Origin: Gammaproteobacteria bacterium 54_18_T64
GTDB taxonomy: Bacteria > Pseudomonadota > Gammaproteobacteria > Pseudomonadales > Porticoccaceae
Direction: 5' to 3'
NCBI GenBank assembly: GCA_002162825.1
Contig: MAAU01000096.1
Span: forward strand, 46,326 to 110,325
DNA length: 64,000 nt
A program made the translations under genes and the position numbers. Below, piece after piece: positions 27,836-36,753 of this stretch. How positions within the stretch are numbered: the first letter of the stretch is position 1; each line of letters starts with the position of its first letter. The notes below the pieces were generated by a model. The model ran no database searches and was not told the DNA's origin. It saw only the letters and a program-made list of their open reading frames with translations.

Positions 27836-28560
27836 TGGCCCAGTTACAAGCCCTGAACCTGGCCAAAAGCTACAAAAAGCGCTCGGTGGTTAGCGATGTG
27901 TCCATGTCTGTTGCCAGTGGTCAGATCGTCGGCCTGCTCGGCCCCAACGGCGCCGGAAAAACCACCTGCTTTTATATGATTGTCGGGTTGGTGAAGCAGG
28001 ATGCCGGGCGCATTATGATCGATGACGAAGACATCACCCACCTGCCAATGCACCTGCGCGCGCGCCGTGGCATTGGCTACCTGCCCCAGGAAGCCTCGGT
28101 ATTTCGCCGCCTCACGGTGGAGAAAAACATCCTCGCCATTCTCGAAACTCGCTCCCAGCTCAGCGCCGTGCAGCGCCAGCAAAAACTGGAAGAACTATTA
28201 CACGAGCTCCACATCACCCATATACGTAACAACCTGGGCATGAGCCTTTCCGGCGGCGAGCGCCGGCGCGTCGAAATTGCCCGCGCACTGGCCATGGAAC
28301 CCGCCTTCATCCTACTCGACGAACCCTTTGCCGGTGTCGACCCGATCTCGGTGAATGATATTAAGGCCATCATCTGCCACCTCAAGGAGCGCGGTATCGG
28401 CGTGCTGATTACCGATCACAATGTCAGGGAAACCCTGGACATCTGCGAGCATGCCTACATCGTCAACGACGGCCACGTACTCGCCGAGGGCAGTGCCAGC
28501 GAGATCCTCGCCAACCCCGATGTACGCCGCGTCTATTTGGGTGATAACTTTTCCCTCTAA
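27835..28560 (+). CDS. lptB: LPS export ABC transporter ATPase LptB
   Basis: LptB powers lipopolysaccharide extraction from the inner membrane with LptF and LptG, which are not in the window. The ABC motifs are all intact: Walker [12 protein letters not shown] near residue 38, the Q-loop PQEAS, signature [15 protein letters not shown], Walker [14 protein letters not shown] and the H-loop [10 protein letters not shown]. At 241 residues it matches the family. It shares one base with lptA and is followed by rpoN after a 149-base gap holding a promoter. Confidence 0.97.
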   Translation: MAQLQALNLAKSYKKRSVVSDVSMSVASGQIVGLLGPNGAGKTTCFYMIVGLVKQDAGRIMIDDEDITHLPMHLRARRGIGYLPQEASVFRRLTVEKNILAILETRSQLSAVQRQQKLEELLHELHITHIRNNLGMSLSGGERRRVEIARALAMEPAFILLDEPFAGVDPISVNDIKAIICHLKERGIGVLITDHNVRETLDICEHAYIVNDGHVLAEGSASEILANPDVRRVYLGDNFSL

Positions 28561-28643
28561 GCCACGCCTTGCCCAGTAATAAGTGCCGAGAAGAGCCCTC
28601 AAGTGACATCCGTCAAGCTTGCGGCACATTACTTGCAGCACAA

Positions 28644-28672
28644 TTGATCCCCGGCCAGACTCGGTCTACACT
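28644..28672 (+). promoter_or_regulatory. Candidate promoter for rpoN
   Basis: TTGATC (28644-28649) and TACACT (28667-28672) are spaced by 17 bases; each matches four of the six consensus positions. It lies in the lptB-rpoN gap about 40 bases before the rpoN ATG. This would allow rpoN expression independent of the lpt genes. Confidence 0.5.
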
Positions 28673-28709
28673 CTAGTCATCAGTTAATAAAAAGCGGCAT
28701 TAGCATTAC

Positions 28710-30323
28710 ATGAAACAAAGCTTGCAACTACGCATGGGTCAACAGCTGTCGATGACCCCACAATTACAGCAAGCCATCAAGTTGCTCCAACTCTCGTCCC
28801 TCGACCTGCATCTAGAAATTCAGCAGACCCTCTATTCCAACCCCCTGCTCGAACTAGCCGAAGAAATCGAACCCGAGCCCGAGGAAGTCTCCAACGAACA
28901 ACTCGCCAACGAGGTCGCCGACAACGGCGACACCCCCGACGAATGGAGCAAGGAAATCCCCAACGAACTGCCGGTCGATGCGCAGTGGGATGATATATAC
29001 CCGGCGGCGCCAAGTGCCAGCGCCGCTGCCCCCAGCAGTGACAACCGAGATTTCGAGAGCTACCACAGCGTCACCGAGTCCCTACAGGATCACCTGCTCT
29101 GGCAGCTCAACCTGACCCCGATGTCCGACCTCGACCGCCTGATCGCCACCACTCTGATCGACAATATTGATGACAATGGCTTTCTCGAAACCAGCATTGA
29201 AGAGCTCTGGCAATCCCTGCTGCAAACCCTGATACAAGCCCAAGCCGATAGCGCCCCCAAAGCCAGCGGCGGCAATGGCGCAGCCGATAACAGAGCCAAT
29301 CTGGAAAACGCCTTTAAGGCCTGTAATAGCAATTCGGCAGAGATACTCAATAGTGATGCCGAGCCGACAGAAGACAATGACGAGGCCCTGGAGTTTGCAG
29401 AGGTTCTCGCCGTACTGCATCGCATTCAGCAGTTCGACCCCCCCGGGGTCGCAGCCAGCGATCTCAGTGAATGCCTGTTAATTCAGCTCAATCAGCTGAA
29501 CCCAGAAACCCCCTATTTAGATGAGGCCAAACTGCTCAGCGCCAAATTCCTCGACCTCGTCGCCGAGCGCAATTACGCTTTATTGAGTCGTAAAACCGGG
29601 CTCACACACGCCGACCTAGAATCGGCCATCCAGCTTATTCAAAGCCTCTCCCCGCGCCCCGGCGAGTGCATCGCCAGCGGCGATGCCGACTACGTGGTAC
29701 CCGATGCCAGCGTGCAAAAAATCCACGGCCACTGGCTGGTGACCCTGAACGGTGATATCGCGCCGCGACTGTGTATCAACCAGGAGTACGCCGGGCTGGT
29801 GAAACGCGCCAATAACAGCGAGGACAATACCTTCCTGCGCAATAATTTGCAGGAGGCGCGCTGGTTTTTACGCAGTCTCGAAAGTCGCAATGACACCCTG
29901 CTGCGCGTCAGTCGCTGCATCGTGGAAATGCAGCAGGACTTCCTCGAACAGGGCCCGGAGGCGATGAAACCCCTGGTGCTGGCCGATGTCGCCGAGCAAC
30001 TCGAATTACACGAATCGACCATTTCTCGAGTCACCACACAAAAATATCTCGACACGCCACGGGGCATTTTCGAACTAAAATACTTTTTTTCCAGCCACGT
30101 TAGCACGGCGGGGGGCGGGGAGTGCTCTTCGACGGCGATTCGCGCAATGCTCAAACGTATGATCGCCGACGAGCCCGCCAGCAAACCATTCAGCGACAGC
30201 AAGCTGGCTGTTATGCTACAGACCGAAGGTATTCAAGTGGCCCGTCGCACCGTCGCCAAATACAGGGAAAGCATCAACATTCCCTCATCCAGTGATCGCA
30301 AACGCTTTAAGCAGAGTCACTAA
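28710..30323 (+). CDS. rpoN: RNA polymerase sigma-54 factor RpoN
   Basis: RpoN recognises -24/-12 promoters and depends on enhancer-binding ATPases. Region I is the Gln/Leu-rich activator-interacting segment (QSLQLRMGQQLSMTPQLQQAIKLLQLS). A variable acidic region II spans about residues 55-110 and another linker lies near 170-220. The core-binding domain and the DNA-binding domain follow, with the HTH near LHESTISRVTTQKYL and the diagnostic RpoN box ARRTVAKYRE near the C-terminus. At 537 residues it is a little longer than the E. coli protein because of the linkers. It leads rpoN-hpf-ptsN-rapZ-npr. Confidence 0.97.
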   Translation: MKQSLQLRMGQQLSMTPQLQQAIKLLQLSSLDLHLEIQQTLYSNPLLELAEEIEPEPEEVSNEQLANEVADNGDTPDEWSKEIPNELPVDAQWDDIYPAAPSASAAAPSSDNRDFESYHSVTESLQDHLLWQLNLTPMSDLDRLIATTLIDNIDDNGFLETSIEELWQSLLQTLIQAQADSAPKASGGNGAADNRANLENAFKACNSNSAEILNSDAEPTEDNDEALEFAEVLAVLHRIQQFDPPGVAASDLSECLLIQLNQLNPETPYLDEAKLLSAKFLDLVAERNYALLSRKTGLTHADLESAIQLIQSLSPRPGECIASGDADYVVPDASVQKIHGHWLVTLNGDIAPRLCINQEYAGLVKRANNSEDNTFLRNNLQEARWFLRSLESRNDTLLRVSRCIVEMQQDFLEQGPEAMKPLVLADVAEQLELHESTISRVTTQKYLDTPRGIFELKYFFSSHVSTAGGGECSSTAIRAMLKRMIADEPASKPFSDSKLAVMLQTEGIQVARRTVAKYRESINIPSSSDRKRFKQSH

Positions 30324-30365
30324 TTTGCTGTCACTAATCCCAACCCTCACCCCAAGGAGCAGCGC

Positions 30366-30653
30366 ATGCAACTAAGCATTAGCGGACACCACCTCGACAT
30401 CACCGAAGCCATCCACGGCTACGTCACCAATAAACTCACCAGGCTCGAACACCACAACGATAAAATCACCAGCGTCGCGGTCATCCTCTCCGTCGACAAA
30501 CTGGTTCAAAAGGCCGAGGCCACCATCCATGCCAGCGGCGGTGAACTCTTCGCCCACTGCGAGAACGACGACCTTTACGCCGCCATTGACGGCCTCGCCG
30601 ACAAGCTCGACCGCCAGCTCATCAAACGCAAAGAAAAGCTCAGGGGTCGTTAA
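30366..30653 (+). CDS. hpf: Ribosome hibernation promoting factor (short HPF)
   Basis: Short HPF binds the 30S subunit in stationary phase and, with RMF, helps form inactive 100S ribosomes. The 95-residue beta-alpha-beta-beta-beta-alpha fold is seen in MQLSISGHHLDITEAI, VAVILSVDKLVQKAEATIHASGG and YAAIDGLADKLDRQLIKRKEK. It lacks the long C-terminal dimerisation tail of long HPF. GGAG upstream supports the ATG. Its position right after rpoN is standard. Confidence 0.95.
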   Translation: MQLSISGHHLDITEAIHGYVTNKLTRLEHHNDKITSVAVILSVDKLVQKAEATIHASGGELFAHCENDDLYAAIDGLADKLDRQLIKRKEKLRGR

Positions 30654-30690
30654 TCTTCTGCTATGAGTTATCTCCTGTGAATTTCAAGCT

Positions 30691-31143
30691 ATGAAGATTA
30701 TCGACGTTCTATCCCCCGACAGAACCCGCTGTAATGCACCCGGTGTCAGTAAGAAGCGGGTGCTGGAGTTTATTGCCGATTTTTTCTCCGAGCACACCGA
30801 TTTCATCGATGCCAACCACCTCTACCAGGAGCTCATCAACCGCGAGCGGCTCGGTAGTACAGGCATTGGCGAAGGTATCGCCGTGCCCCACTGTCGCCTT
30901 AGCGGCTGCCCGCGCATCACCGGCATACTACTCAAGCTCGACAGCCCTGTGGATTTCGATGCCATCGATGGCGAACCCATCGATTTGATTTTCGCCCTGG
31001 TGGTACCCGACGAGCAAAATGACGAACACCTGGAAACGCTCTCCGCCATCGCCGAATTACTGCAGTCCGGCGCCGTGCGTCAGCAACTGCGCGGCTGCTC
31101 CAATAGCGACAAGCTCTACCAAATAGCCACCGGCGCGCAATAA
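30691..31143 (+). CDS. ptsN: Nitrogen PTS component EIIA-Ntr
   Basis: PtsN receives phosphate from NPr and regulates potassium transport, nitrogen functions and stress responses rather than sugar uptake. The 150-residue protein has the phosphorylatable His in GEGIAVPHCRLSG near residue 67 and the supporting DLIFALVVPDEQNDEHL strand. It sits between hpf and rapZ, whose start is one base beyond its stop codon. PtsP, the first enzyme of this chain, is not in the window. Confidence 0.96.
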   Translation: MKIIDVLSPDRTRCNAPGVSKKRVLEFIADFFSEHTDFIDANHLYQELINRERLGSTGIGEGIAVPHCRLSGCPRITGILLKLDSPVDFDAIDGEPIDLIFALVVPDEQNDEHLETLSAIAELLQSGAVRQQLRGCSNSDKLYQIATGAQ

Positions 31144-31144
31144 C

Positions 31145-32044
31145 ATGAACCCCCCTGTGGAGCCCACCGACAAGCCCAACGACACCCGCCTGATCGTCAT
31201 CAGCGGTCGTTCCGGCTCCGGTAAAAGTACCGCTCTGCACGTCCTCGAAGACGTCGGCTTTACCTGCATCGACAATTTGCCCGCCAGTATGTTGGTCAAC
31301 TTACTGGAGCAAATACGTCAACACCGCGCCCAGGAGGCGCCGAAAATTGCCGTCGGCATCGACGCCCGCAATCTGCTCGGCAAGCTAGAACAACTGCCCG
31401 ACATCCTCGCCAAACTCCGCGAATCCGGTATTCACTGCGAAGTGTTATTTCTCGACGCCCGCACCCCGAGCCTGATCCGCCGCTTTAGCGAGACCCGGCG
31501 CCGCCACCCCCTCAGCTCGTCGACGGTCGACCTCAAACAGGCAATTGCTCTCGAGCGCAAGTTACTCGACCCCATTGCCGCCATTGCCAGCCGCCACATC
31601 GACACCAGTAACATGACCCTGCACCAGTTGCGCGACCTGATCAAAAAACAGATCGCGCCGGAAAAGGGCGACGCAATGGCCGTGGTATTTCAGTCCTTTG
31701 CCTTTAAGCGCGGTGTGCCCAGCGATGCCGATTTTGTCTTCGATGTGCGCTGCCTGCCCAATCCCTACTGGAAAACCGAGCTGCGCGCCTTCAACGGCAA
31801 CGACCAACCGGTCATTGAATTCCTCGACTCCCAGGTCGACGTCGCCGCCATGCTCGCCGACCTCAACGGTTTTCTGAGTCGCTGGATCCCACGCTTTCTC
31901 GCCACTAATCGCAGTTATTTAACCATCGCCATTGGCTGTACCGGCGGCCAGCATCGCTCGGTGTATATCTGCAACCAGCTCGCCGAGCAATTCCGCCCCC
32001 AATTCGGCAATATCCACGTCCAGCACCGCGAACAAGACAACTAA
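31145..32044 (+). CDS. rapZ: RNase adapter protein RapZ
   Basis: RapZ in E. coli binds the small RNAs GlmY and GlmZ and steers RNase E to GlmZ, so controlling glucosamine-6-phosphate synthase. This 299-residue protein has the N-terminal kinase-like P-loop VISGRSGSGKSTALHVLED near residue 18, the second nucleotide motif region with FVFDVRCLPNPYW, and the conserved C-terminal GCTGGQHRSVYICNQLAE block used in RNA binding. Outside enterobacteria the RNA partners are often unknown, so the role here is inferred. It is tightly packed between ptsN and npr. Confidence 0.94.
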   Translation: MNPPVEPTDKPNDTRLIVISGRSGSGKSTALHVLEDVGFTCIDNLPASMLVNLLEQIRQHRAQEAPKIAVGIDARNLLGKLEQLPDILAKLRESGIHCEVLFLDARTPSLIRRFSETRRRHPLSSSTVDLKQAIALERKLLDPIAAIASRHIDTSNMTLHQLRDLIKKQIAPEKGDAMAVVFQSFAFKRGVPSDADFVFDVRCLPNPYWKTELRAFNGNDQPVIEFLDSQVDVAAMLADLNGFLSRWIPRFLATNRSYLTIAIGCTGGQHRSVYICNQLAEQFRPQFGNIHVQHREQDN

Positions 32045-32120
32045 GCCGGTGCCGCTTTGTCACCCACAAAACCCCCGTCAAACTTGACAGGCCGCGCATC
32101 GCCATGGCATTTACTACCCC

Positions 32121-32390
32121 ATGATTAAAGACGAACTTAAAATTATCAACCAACTCGGCCTCCACGCCCGCGCCGCCGCCAAACTGGCGACCACTTGCAA
32201 TCGCTTTGCCTGTAGTATCAAAACCGGCCACGACGGCAAGCTGATCGATGCCAAAAGCGTGATGTCACTGATGCTACTGGCTGCCGGTCAGGGCACGATG
32301 CTAAATTTTGAGTTTGACGGTGACGACGAGAAGAAGGCCCACAACCAGGTCAAAGACCTGCTCGCCGACTATTTTGGCGAGGGCCAGTAG
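32121..32390 (+). CDS. Phosphocarrier protein NPr
   Basis: An 89-residue HPr-like protein (NPr/PtsO) that passes phosphate from PtsP to PtsN. The active His lies in NQLGLHARAAAKLA at about residue 16, and the regulatory serine region is KSVMSLMLLAAGQGTML. It closes the rpoN-hpf-ptsN-rapZ-npr cluster after a gap of 76 bases. E. coli names the gene npr or ptsO. Confidence 0.95.
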   Translation: MIKDELKIINQLGLHARAAAKLATTCNRFACSIKTGHDGKLIDAKSVMSLMLLAAGQGTMLNFEFDGDDEKKAHNQVKDLLADYFGEGQ

Positions 32391-32545
32391 TCGCCGTTCG
32401 TCTTCACCACCACCTCACACTTCCCTGCCCATAGCGTGCGGCTTGCCCTATAAATCCCCATCCCCTCTGCGTACACTAGGCCTTAGTCGATAAATAGCTA
32501 ACCACCAGCTCTCTTAGTCCTCCCGCAACAGGAGTCCAGCCCCGC

Positions 32546-33904
32546 ATGCAGGCCAATCACAACACCGACAGGCTCTCTCTGCTGGCACTGCTGTCCGAGG
32601 ATATCGTCGACCCCAACAGCCTCCACCAAATGCGTCATATGATTAACAATATGATGCCGGCGGATATCGCCCACTACATCGAATCCGCACCCAACCGGGT
32701 GCGCCGCCTACTCTGGGAGCTGGTCGATGACGAGGTCGAAGGTGAGGTACTGGGCGAGCTGAGCGAAGACCTGCAACAGGAATTCCTACGGCGTATGAAC
32801 AGCGAGCAAATGGCCACTCTGGTGGCCGGCCTCGACCCCGATGAAGTCGCCGATATTCTCCAGCAGCTGCCCGAGCACCTGATCCCAAAAGTACTGCAAA
32901 CCATGGGCCAGCAGGATCGCCAGCGCGTTGAAACCGTCCTCACCTACGATGAGGACAGTGCCGGTGGTTTGATGAACACCGACACCATTACCGTGCGGCC
33001 CGATTTGACCATCGATGCGGTACTGCGCTATTTGCGCCGCCACGACGAGCTGCCGGAAACCACCGATAGCATTTTTGTCGTCAATCGCCGCGACATGTTT
33101 CTCGGCACCCTGAGCCTGAGCAAGCTACTCACCGCCAGCCCCAGCACCAATGTACGCGAAATCATGAACACCAATATTCAGGGCATCGCCGCGACCATGG
33201 ACGCCTCCCACGTTGCCCACCTGTTTGAACGCCACGATTGGGTCTCCGCACCGGTAGTAGATAAGAAGGGGCACCTGCTCGGTCGCATCACCATCGATGA
33301 TGTGGTCGATGTCATTATCGATGATGCCGAGCACTCCCTGTTGGGTCTCGCCGGCCTCAGTGATGAAGAGGAAACCTTTTCCTCGGTACTGCGCTCCGCC
33401 CCCCGCCGGGCCGTATGGCTGGGTATTAACCTCTTTACCGCCGTGCTAGCCTCGGCGGTGATCAGCCTGTTTCAGGGCACTATCGAGCAAGTGGTGGCAC
33501 TGGCCATTCTGATGCCTATCGTCGCCAGCATGGGCGGCGTCGCGGGTAGCCAAACCTTAACCGTAGTGATTCGGGGCATGGCCCTGGGCCAGGTCAACCG
33601 CAACAACCTGCGCTGGCTGGTCAATAAAGAAGTCCTCAGTGGCGCGCTCAACGCCATGCTCTGGGCAACGGTAATAGGTGTTTTTGCCGCCTGGTGGTTT
33701 GAGGCGCCGATGATAGGCATGATCATTGCCGCTGCCATGGTCATCAACCTGCTCACAGCTGCCCTCGCAGGTGCTCTATTGCCGGTGTTTTTAAAATCGA
33801 TACGTATCGATCCCGCCCTCGCCGGTAGTGTTATGCTGACCACCGTGACCGATGTGGTTGGCTTTCTATCCTTTCTTGGCCTGGCGACCCTATTTTACTT
33901 ATAG
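32546..33904 (+). CDS. mgtE: Magnesium transporter MgtE
   Basis: MgtE is a dimeric, Mg2+-gated magnesium channel. The cytosolic N-domain (helical repeats, for example MRRMNSEQMATLVAGLDPDEVADIL, read in part) is followed by two CBS domains with DSAGGLMNTDTITV and VGRITIDDVVDVIIDDAEHS-like elements. Five transmembrane helices then carry the pore signature around VASMGGVAGSQTLTVVIRG. At 452 residues it is full length. It lies between npr and darP on the same strand, with its own gap of 155 bases. Confidence 0.95.
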   Translation: MQANHNTDRLSLLALLSEDIVDPNSLHQMRHMINNMMPADIAHYIESAPNRVRRLLWELVDDEVEGEVLGELSEDLQQEFLRRMNSEQMATLVAGLDPDEVADILQQLPEHLIPKVLQTMGQQDRQRVETVLTYDEDSAGGLMNTDTITVRPDLTIDAVLRYLRRHDELPETTDSIFVVNRRDMFLGTLSLSKLLTASPSTNVREIMNTNIQGIAATMDASHVAHLFERHDWVSAPVVDKKGHLLGRITIDDVVDVIIDDAEHSLLGLAGLSDEEETFSSVLRSAPRRAVWLGINLFTAVLASAVISLFQGTIEQVVALAILMPIVASMGGVAGSQTLTVVIRGMALGQVNRNNLRWLVNKEVLSGALNAMLWATVIGVFAAWWFEAPMIGMIIAAAMVINLLTAALAGALLPVFLKSIRIDPALAGSVMLTTVTDVVGFLSFLGLATLFYL

Positions 33905-33963
33905 GGAGTTTATCTTTAAACGCGCCCAGTACTTTCATTAACAAAACTGTTTGCAGCCCCTTT

Positions 33964-34527
33964 ATGTCAAAAAAAAACCACAAACGTCCCGCTCGGATCG
34001 AAACTAAAAGCACCGACATTGATGCTGAGCCTAGCGCTGACGAGCCGGAATTTATCAGCAAATCCTCCCGCAAACGGGAGATGACCGCCCTGCAAAAAAC
34101 CGGTGAGGCAATGCTCGCCCTGCCCGCCAAACAGTTTGCCAAAGTCCCGATCAGTCCCATCTTGCGCGAAGCTCTGGAGCTGGCTGCCAGCCTAAAAAGC
34201 CGCGAGGGCAAGCGACGACAAATGCAGTACGTCGGCAAGCTGATGCGCAGCGAAGACCGCGAAAAAATTACCGAGGTGCTGGCCTCATTTGACGAAAACA
34301 GCCGTACCTTTCGCCTGCAGTTTCAGCGCCTGGAAAAACTCCGCGATGAACTGATCGACGGTAGCAACGAGGCCTTAACCAATATTCTCGAACAACACCC
34401 CGAACTCGAACGCCAGCACTTGCGCCAACTGATTCGCCAGGCTAGTAAGGAACGAGAGCAAAATAAGGGTCCAGCGGCGAGCCGCAAGCTGTTCAAGTAT
34501 TTGCGCCTGGCAATTCTCGACCAATAG
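33964..34527 (+). CDS. darP: Ribosome-associated protein DarP (YjgA, DUF615)
   Basis: A 187-residue basic and acidic protein of the DUF615 family, which in E. coli binds late 50S precursors and supports large-subunit assembly. The family blocks are SKSSRKREMTALQKTGEAML, SPILREALELAASLKSREGKRRQMQYVGKLMR and the C-terminal SRKLFKYLRLAILDQ. The N-terminus is very lysine-rich (MSKKNHKRPAR) and probably disordered. Placement after mgtE is similar to the wider Pseudomonas neighbourhood. Confidence 0.92.
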   Translation: MSKKNHKRPARIETKSTDIDAEPSADEPEFISKSSRKREMTALQKTGEAMLALPAKQFAKVPISPILREALELAASLKSREGKRRQMQYVGKLMRSEDREKITEVLASFDENSRTFRLQFQRLEKLRDELIDGSNEALTNILEQHPELERQHLRQLIRQASKEREQNKGPAASRKLFKYLRLAILDQ

Positions 34528-34585
34528 CTCTTACCCGTCCCGACAATAGCCCTCTAAACTATAAGAAAATAAGCGGACAGCCAAA

Positions 34586-35359
34586 ATGAACAAAAGCAGC
34601 GAGACCTTAATCAAGCTCAACCGAGGCATCGGCACCATTACCCTAAACCGGCCGGAGAAGAAAAATGCCCTGACGCGAGACATGTATGCCGCCATCAGTG
34701 AGCTGATCCGTCAGGCCGATACCGACCCGGAGCTAAGGGTGCTTGTCATCACCGGTGCCGGAGGCGATTTCACCGCCGGCAACGACCTCAATGACTTCCT
34801 CGACAAGCCCGATACCGGCAGCGACTCGGCCACCGCCGACTTTCTGTTAACGCTGGCCGAAACCACCGTACCCATTGTCGCCGCCGTCGACGGACTGGCC
34901 ATCGGTGTGGGCACCACCCTACTCGCCCACTGTGATTTTGTTTACGCCGACCCCGCCGCCAAATTCAGCCTGCCCTTTATCAACCTGGCCCTGGTGCCCG
35001 AGGCCGGCTCATCGCAAACCCTGGTGCAAATGGCCGGTTACCACAAGGCGGCAGAACTGTTGATGCTGGGCGAAGCTTTCGATGCCAGCAGCGCCGAGGC
35101 CATGGGTCTGGTCAATAAAGTTTGCGCCCCCGGTGAAGCTCTGACACAGGCGATGAGCACCGCCGAGCGCCTCGCCGCTAAGTCTCGCACCGCCCTACGC
35201 CACACCAAAGCGCTGATGAAGCGCCCCGGCGAACCCATTGGTGAGCGCATTTACGCAGAGCTAAATATTTTCTCCCGCCTGCTAAAGACCGAAGCTCCAC
35301 GGGAAATCATGGGTGCCTTCATCGAAAAGCGCGACATCGACCCCGACAAGATTGACTAA
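34586..35359 (+). CDS. Enoyl-CoA hydratase/isomerase family protein
   Basis: A crotonase-fold protein of 257 residues that probably hydrates or isomerises an enoyl-CoA. The oxyanion-hole motifs are TGAGGDFTAGNDLNDF near residue 60 and AVDGLAIGVGTTLLAHCD near residue 97. A Glu sits in the catalytic region LALVPEAGSS near 135, whereas the first catalytic position carries no obvious Glu, which is more like a delta-isomerase or a substrate-specific hydratase. It is 17 bases upstream of the FAD oxidase and probably co-transcribed with it. The acyl substrate is not known. Confidence 0.87.
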   Translation: MNKSSETLIKLNRGIGTITLNRPEKKNALTRDMYAAISELIRQADTDPELRVLVITGAGGDFTAGNDLNDFLDKPDTGSDSATADFLLTLAETTVPIVAAVDGLAIGVGTTLLAHCDFVYADPAAKFSLPFINLALVPEAGSSQTLVQMAGYHKAAELLMLGEAFDASSAEAMGLVNKVCAPGEALTQAMSTAERLAAKSRTALRHTKALMKRPGEPIGERIYAELNIFSRLLKTEAPREIMGAFIEKRDIDPDKID

Positions 35360-35376
35360 AGCCCACCCTACAGAGC

Positions 35377-36753
35377 ATGAAAGAAATACGTGAACAATTA
35401 AAAGCCCTGCTTGGCCCCGGTGGCGTGGTCGAGTCGCCAAGTATTGCCGCCGTCGGCAACTGGCGCGGCCACCCCTATGACAGCCCCCTGCTCTTGCGCC
35501 CGGAAAACACAGAACAGGTCGCGGCCATTCTTCGCCTCTGCAATCAGCACCAGCAGGCCGTGGTGGTGCACGGCGGCCTCAGTGGCATGGTCGGTGGCAC
35601 CAGTTGTGCTGGCGATGAAATATGCCTCAGCCTGGAGCGCATGCAAAAGATCGAGACCATCGACAAACTCGGCCGCACCATGACCGTAGAAAGCGGTGTG
35701 CATCTACAAGAAGTGCAGGAGGCCGCAGCTACCGAAGCGCTGTTTTTTGCCCTCGATCTCGGCGCCCGCGGCTCTGCCACCATCGGCGGCAATATCGCCA
35801 CCAATGCTGGGGGCAATCAGGTGATTCGCTACGGCATGGCTCGCGAACAGGTACTTGGCCTGGAAGTGGTATTGGCCGATGGCACTATCCTGTCGTCGAT
35901 GAATCACCTGCTAAAAAACAATGCGGGCTACGATTTAAAGCAATTATTTATCGGCTCCGAGGGTACCCTCGGCATCGTCACCAGAGCCGTGCTACGCCTG
36001 CGCCCGGCGATGCCGGCCCGCAACACCGCTCTGGTTGCCACCGGCCAGTTCGACAAGCTACCGCGCCTGCTCAGCCATATTGAAAGTGCCCTCGGCGGTA
36101 AACTCAGCGCCTTTGAGGCGATTTGGGACAACTACTATCAACTCGCCACTCAGGGCCCCCACCTCGGCGCGCCGCCACTGGAACGGCGCCACCCCTATTA
36201 CGCCCTGATTGAGTCAACTGGCAGCGATGCCGAAGGGGAAGCCGAGGTCTTTCTCGCCGCCCTGGAAAGCGCCTTCAATACAGACTTGATTCAAGATGCC
36301 GTGCTGGCAAAATCCGCAAAGGAGCAGGATGCCCTGTGGGCGATACGCGACAATATCGACAGCCTCGCCGCCATCGCCCCGGTGATTATTTTTGATGTTG
36401 GTCTGCCCATCGGCGCCATGGAGGCTTATCTCAAGCACATTGAGGCAGAATTAAAGAGCCGACTCGGGCTCAGTAAAATTGCCGTTTTCGGCCACCTCGG
36501 CGATAGCAATTTACACATCGTGGTCGGTACCGAGAGCGAAGACCTCGAAGTTTATCACCGCGTTGAAGACTTACTCTACGCACCTCTGCAAGCACTGGGT
36601 GGCAGTATTTCGGCAGAGCACGGCATCGGCCTGGAGAAAAAACGCTACTTACACTACAGCCGTAGCGCCGAAGAAATCGCCACCATGCGACTGTTGAAAA
36701 AGACCTTTGACCCCAACAATATTCTCAACCCGGGGAAGGTTATTGACCTTTAA
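35377..36753 (+). CDS. FAD-linked oxidase of the GlcD/D-2-hydroxyacid dehydrogenase type
   Basis: A 458-residue flavoprotein of the VAO/PCMH fold. The FAD-binding segments are VVHGGLSGMVGGTS near residue 65 and ATIGGNIATNAGGNQVIRYG near residue 132, with KQLFIGSEGTLGIVTRA following. The C-terminal cap contains FGHLGDSNLHIVV and the EHGIGLEKKRYL motif typical of D-lactate, D-2-hydroxyglutarate and glycolate dehydrogenases. It follows an enoyl-CoA hydratase, and its last bases overlap the next frame. The substrate cannot be chosen from sequence; D-2-hydroxyacid oxidation is the safest description. Confidence 0.9.
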   Translation: MKEIREQLKALLGPGGVVESPSIAAVGNWRGHPYDSPLLLRPENTEQVAAILRLCNQHQQAVVVHGGLSGMVGGTSCAGDEICLSLERMQKIETIDKLGRTMTVESGVHLQEVQEAAATEALFFALDLGARGSATIGGNIATNAGGNQVIRYGMAREQVLGLEVVLADGTILSSMNHLLKNNAGYDLKQLFIGSEGTLGIVTRAVLRLRPAMPARNTALVATGQFDKLPRLLSHIESALGGKLSAFEAIWDNYYQLATQGPHLGAPPLERRHPYYALIESTGSDAEGEAEVFLAALESAFNTDLIQDAVLAKSAKEQDALWAIRDNIDSLAAIAPVIIFDVGLPIGAMEAYLKHIEAELKSRLGLSKIAVFGHLGDSNLHIVVGTESEDLEVYHRVEDLLYAPLQALGGSISAEHGIGLEKKRYLHYSRSAEEIATMRLLKKTFDPNNILNPGKVIDL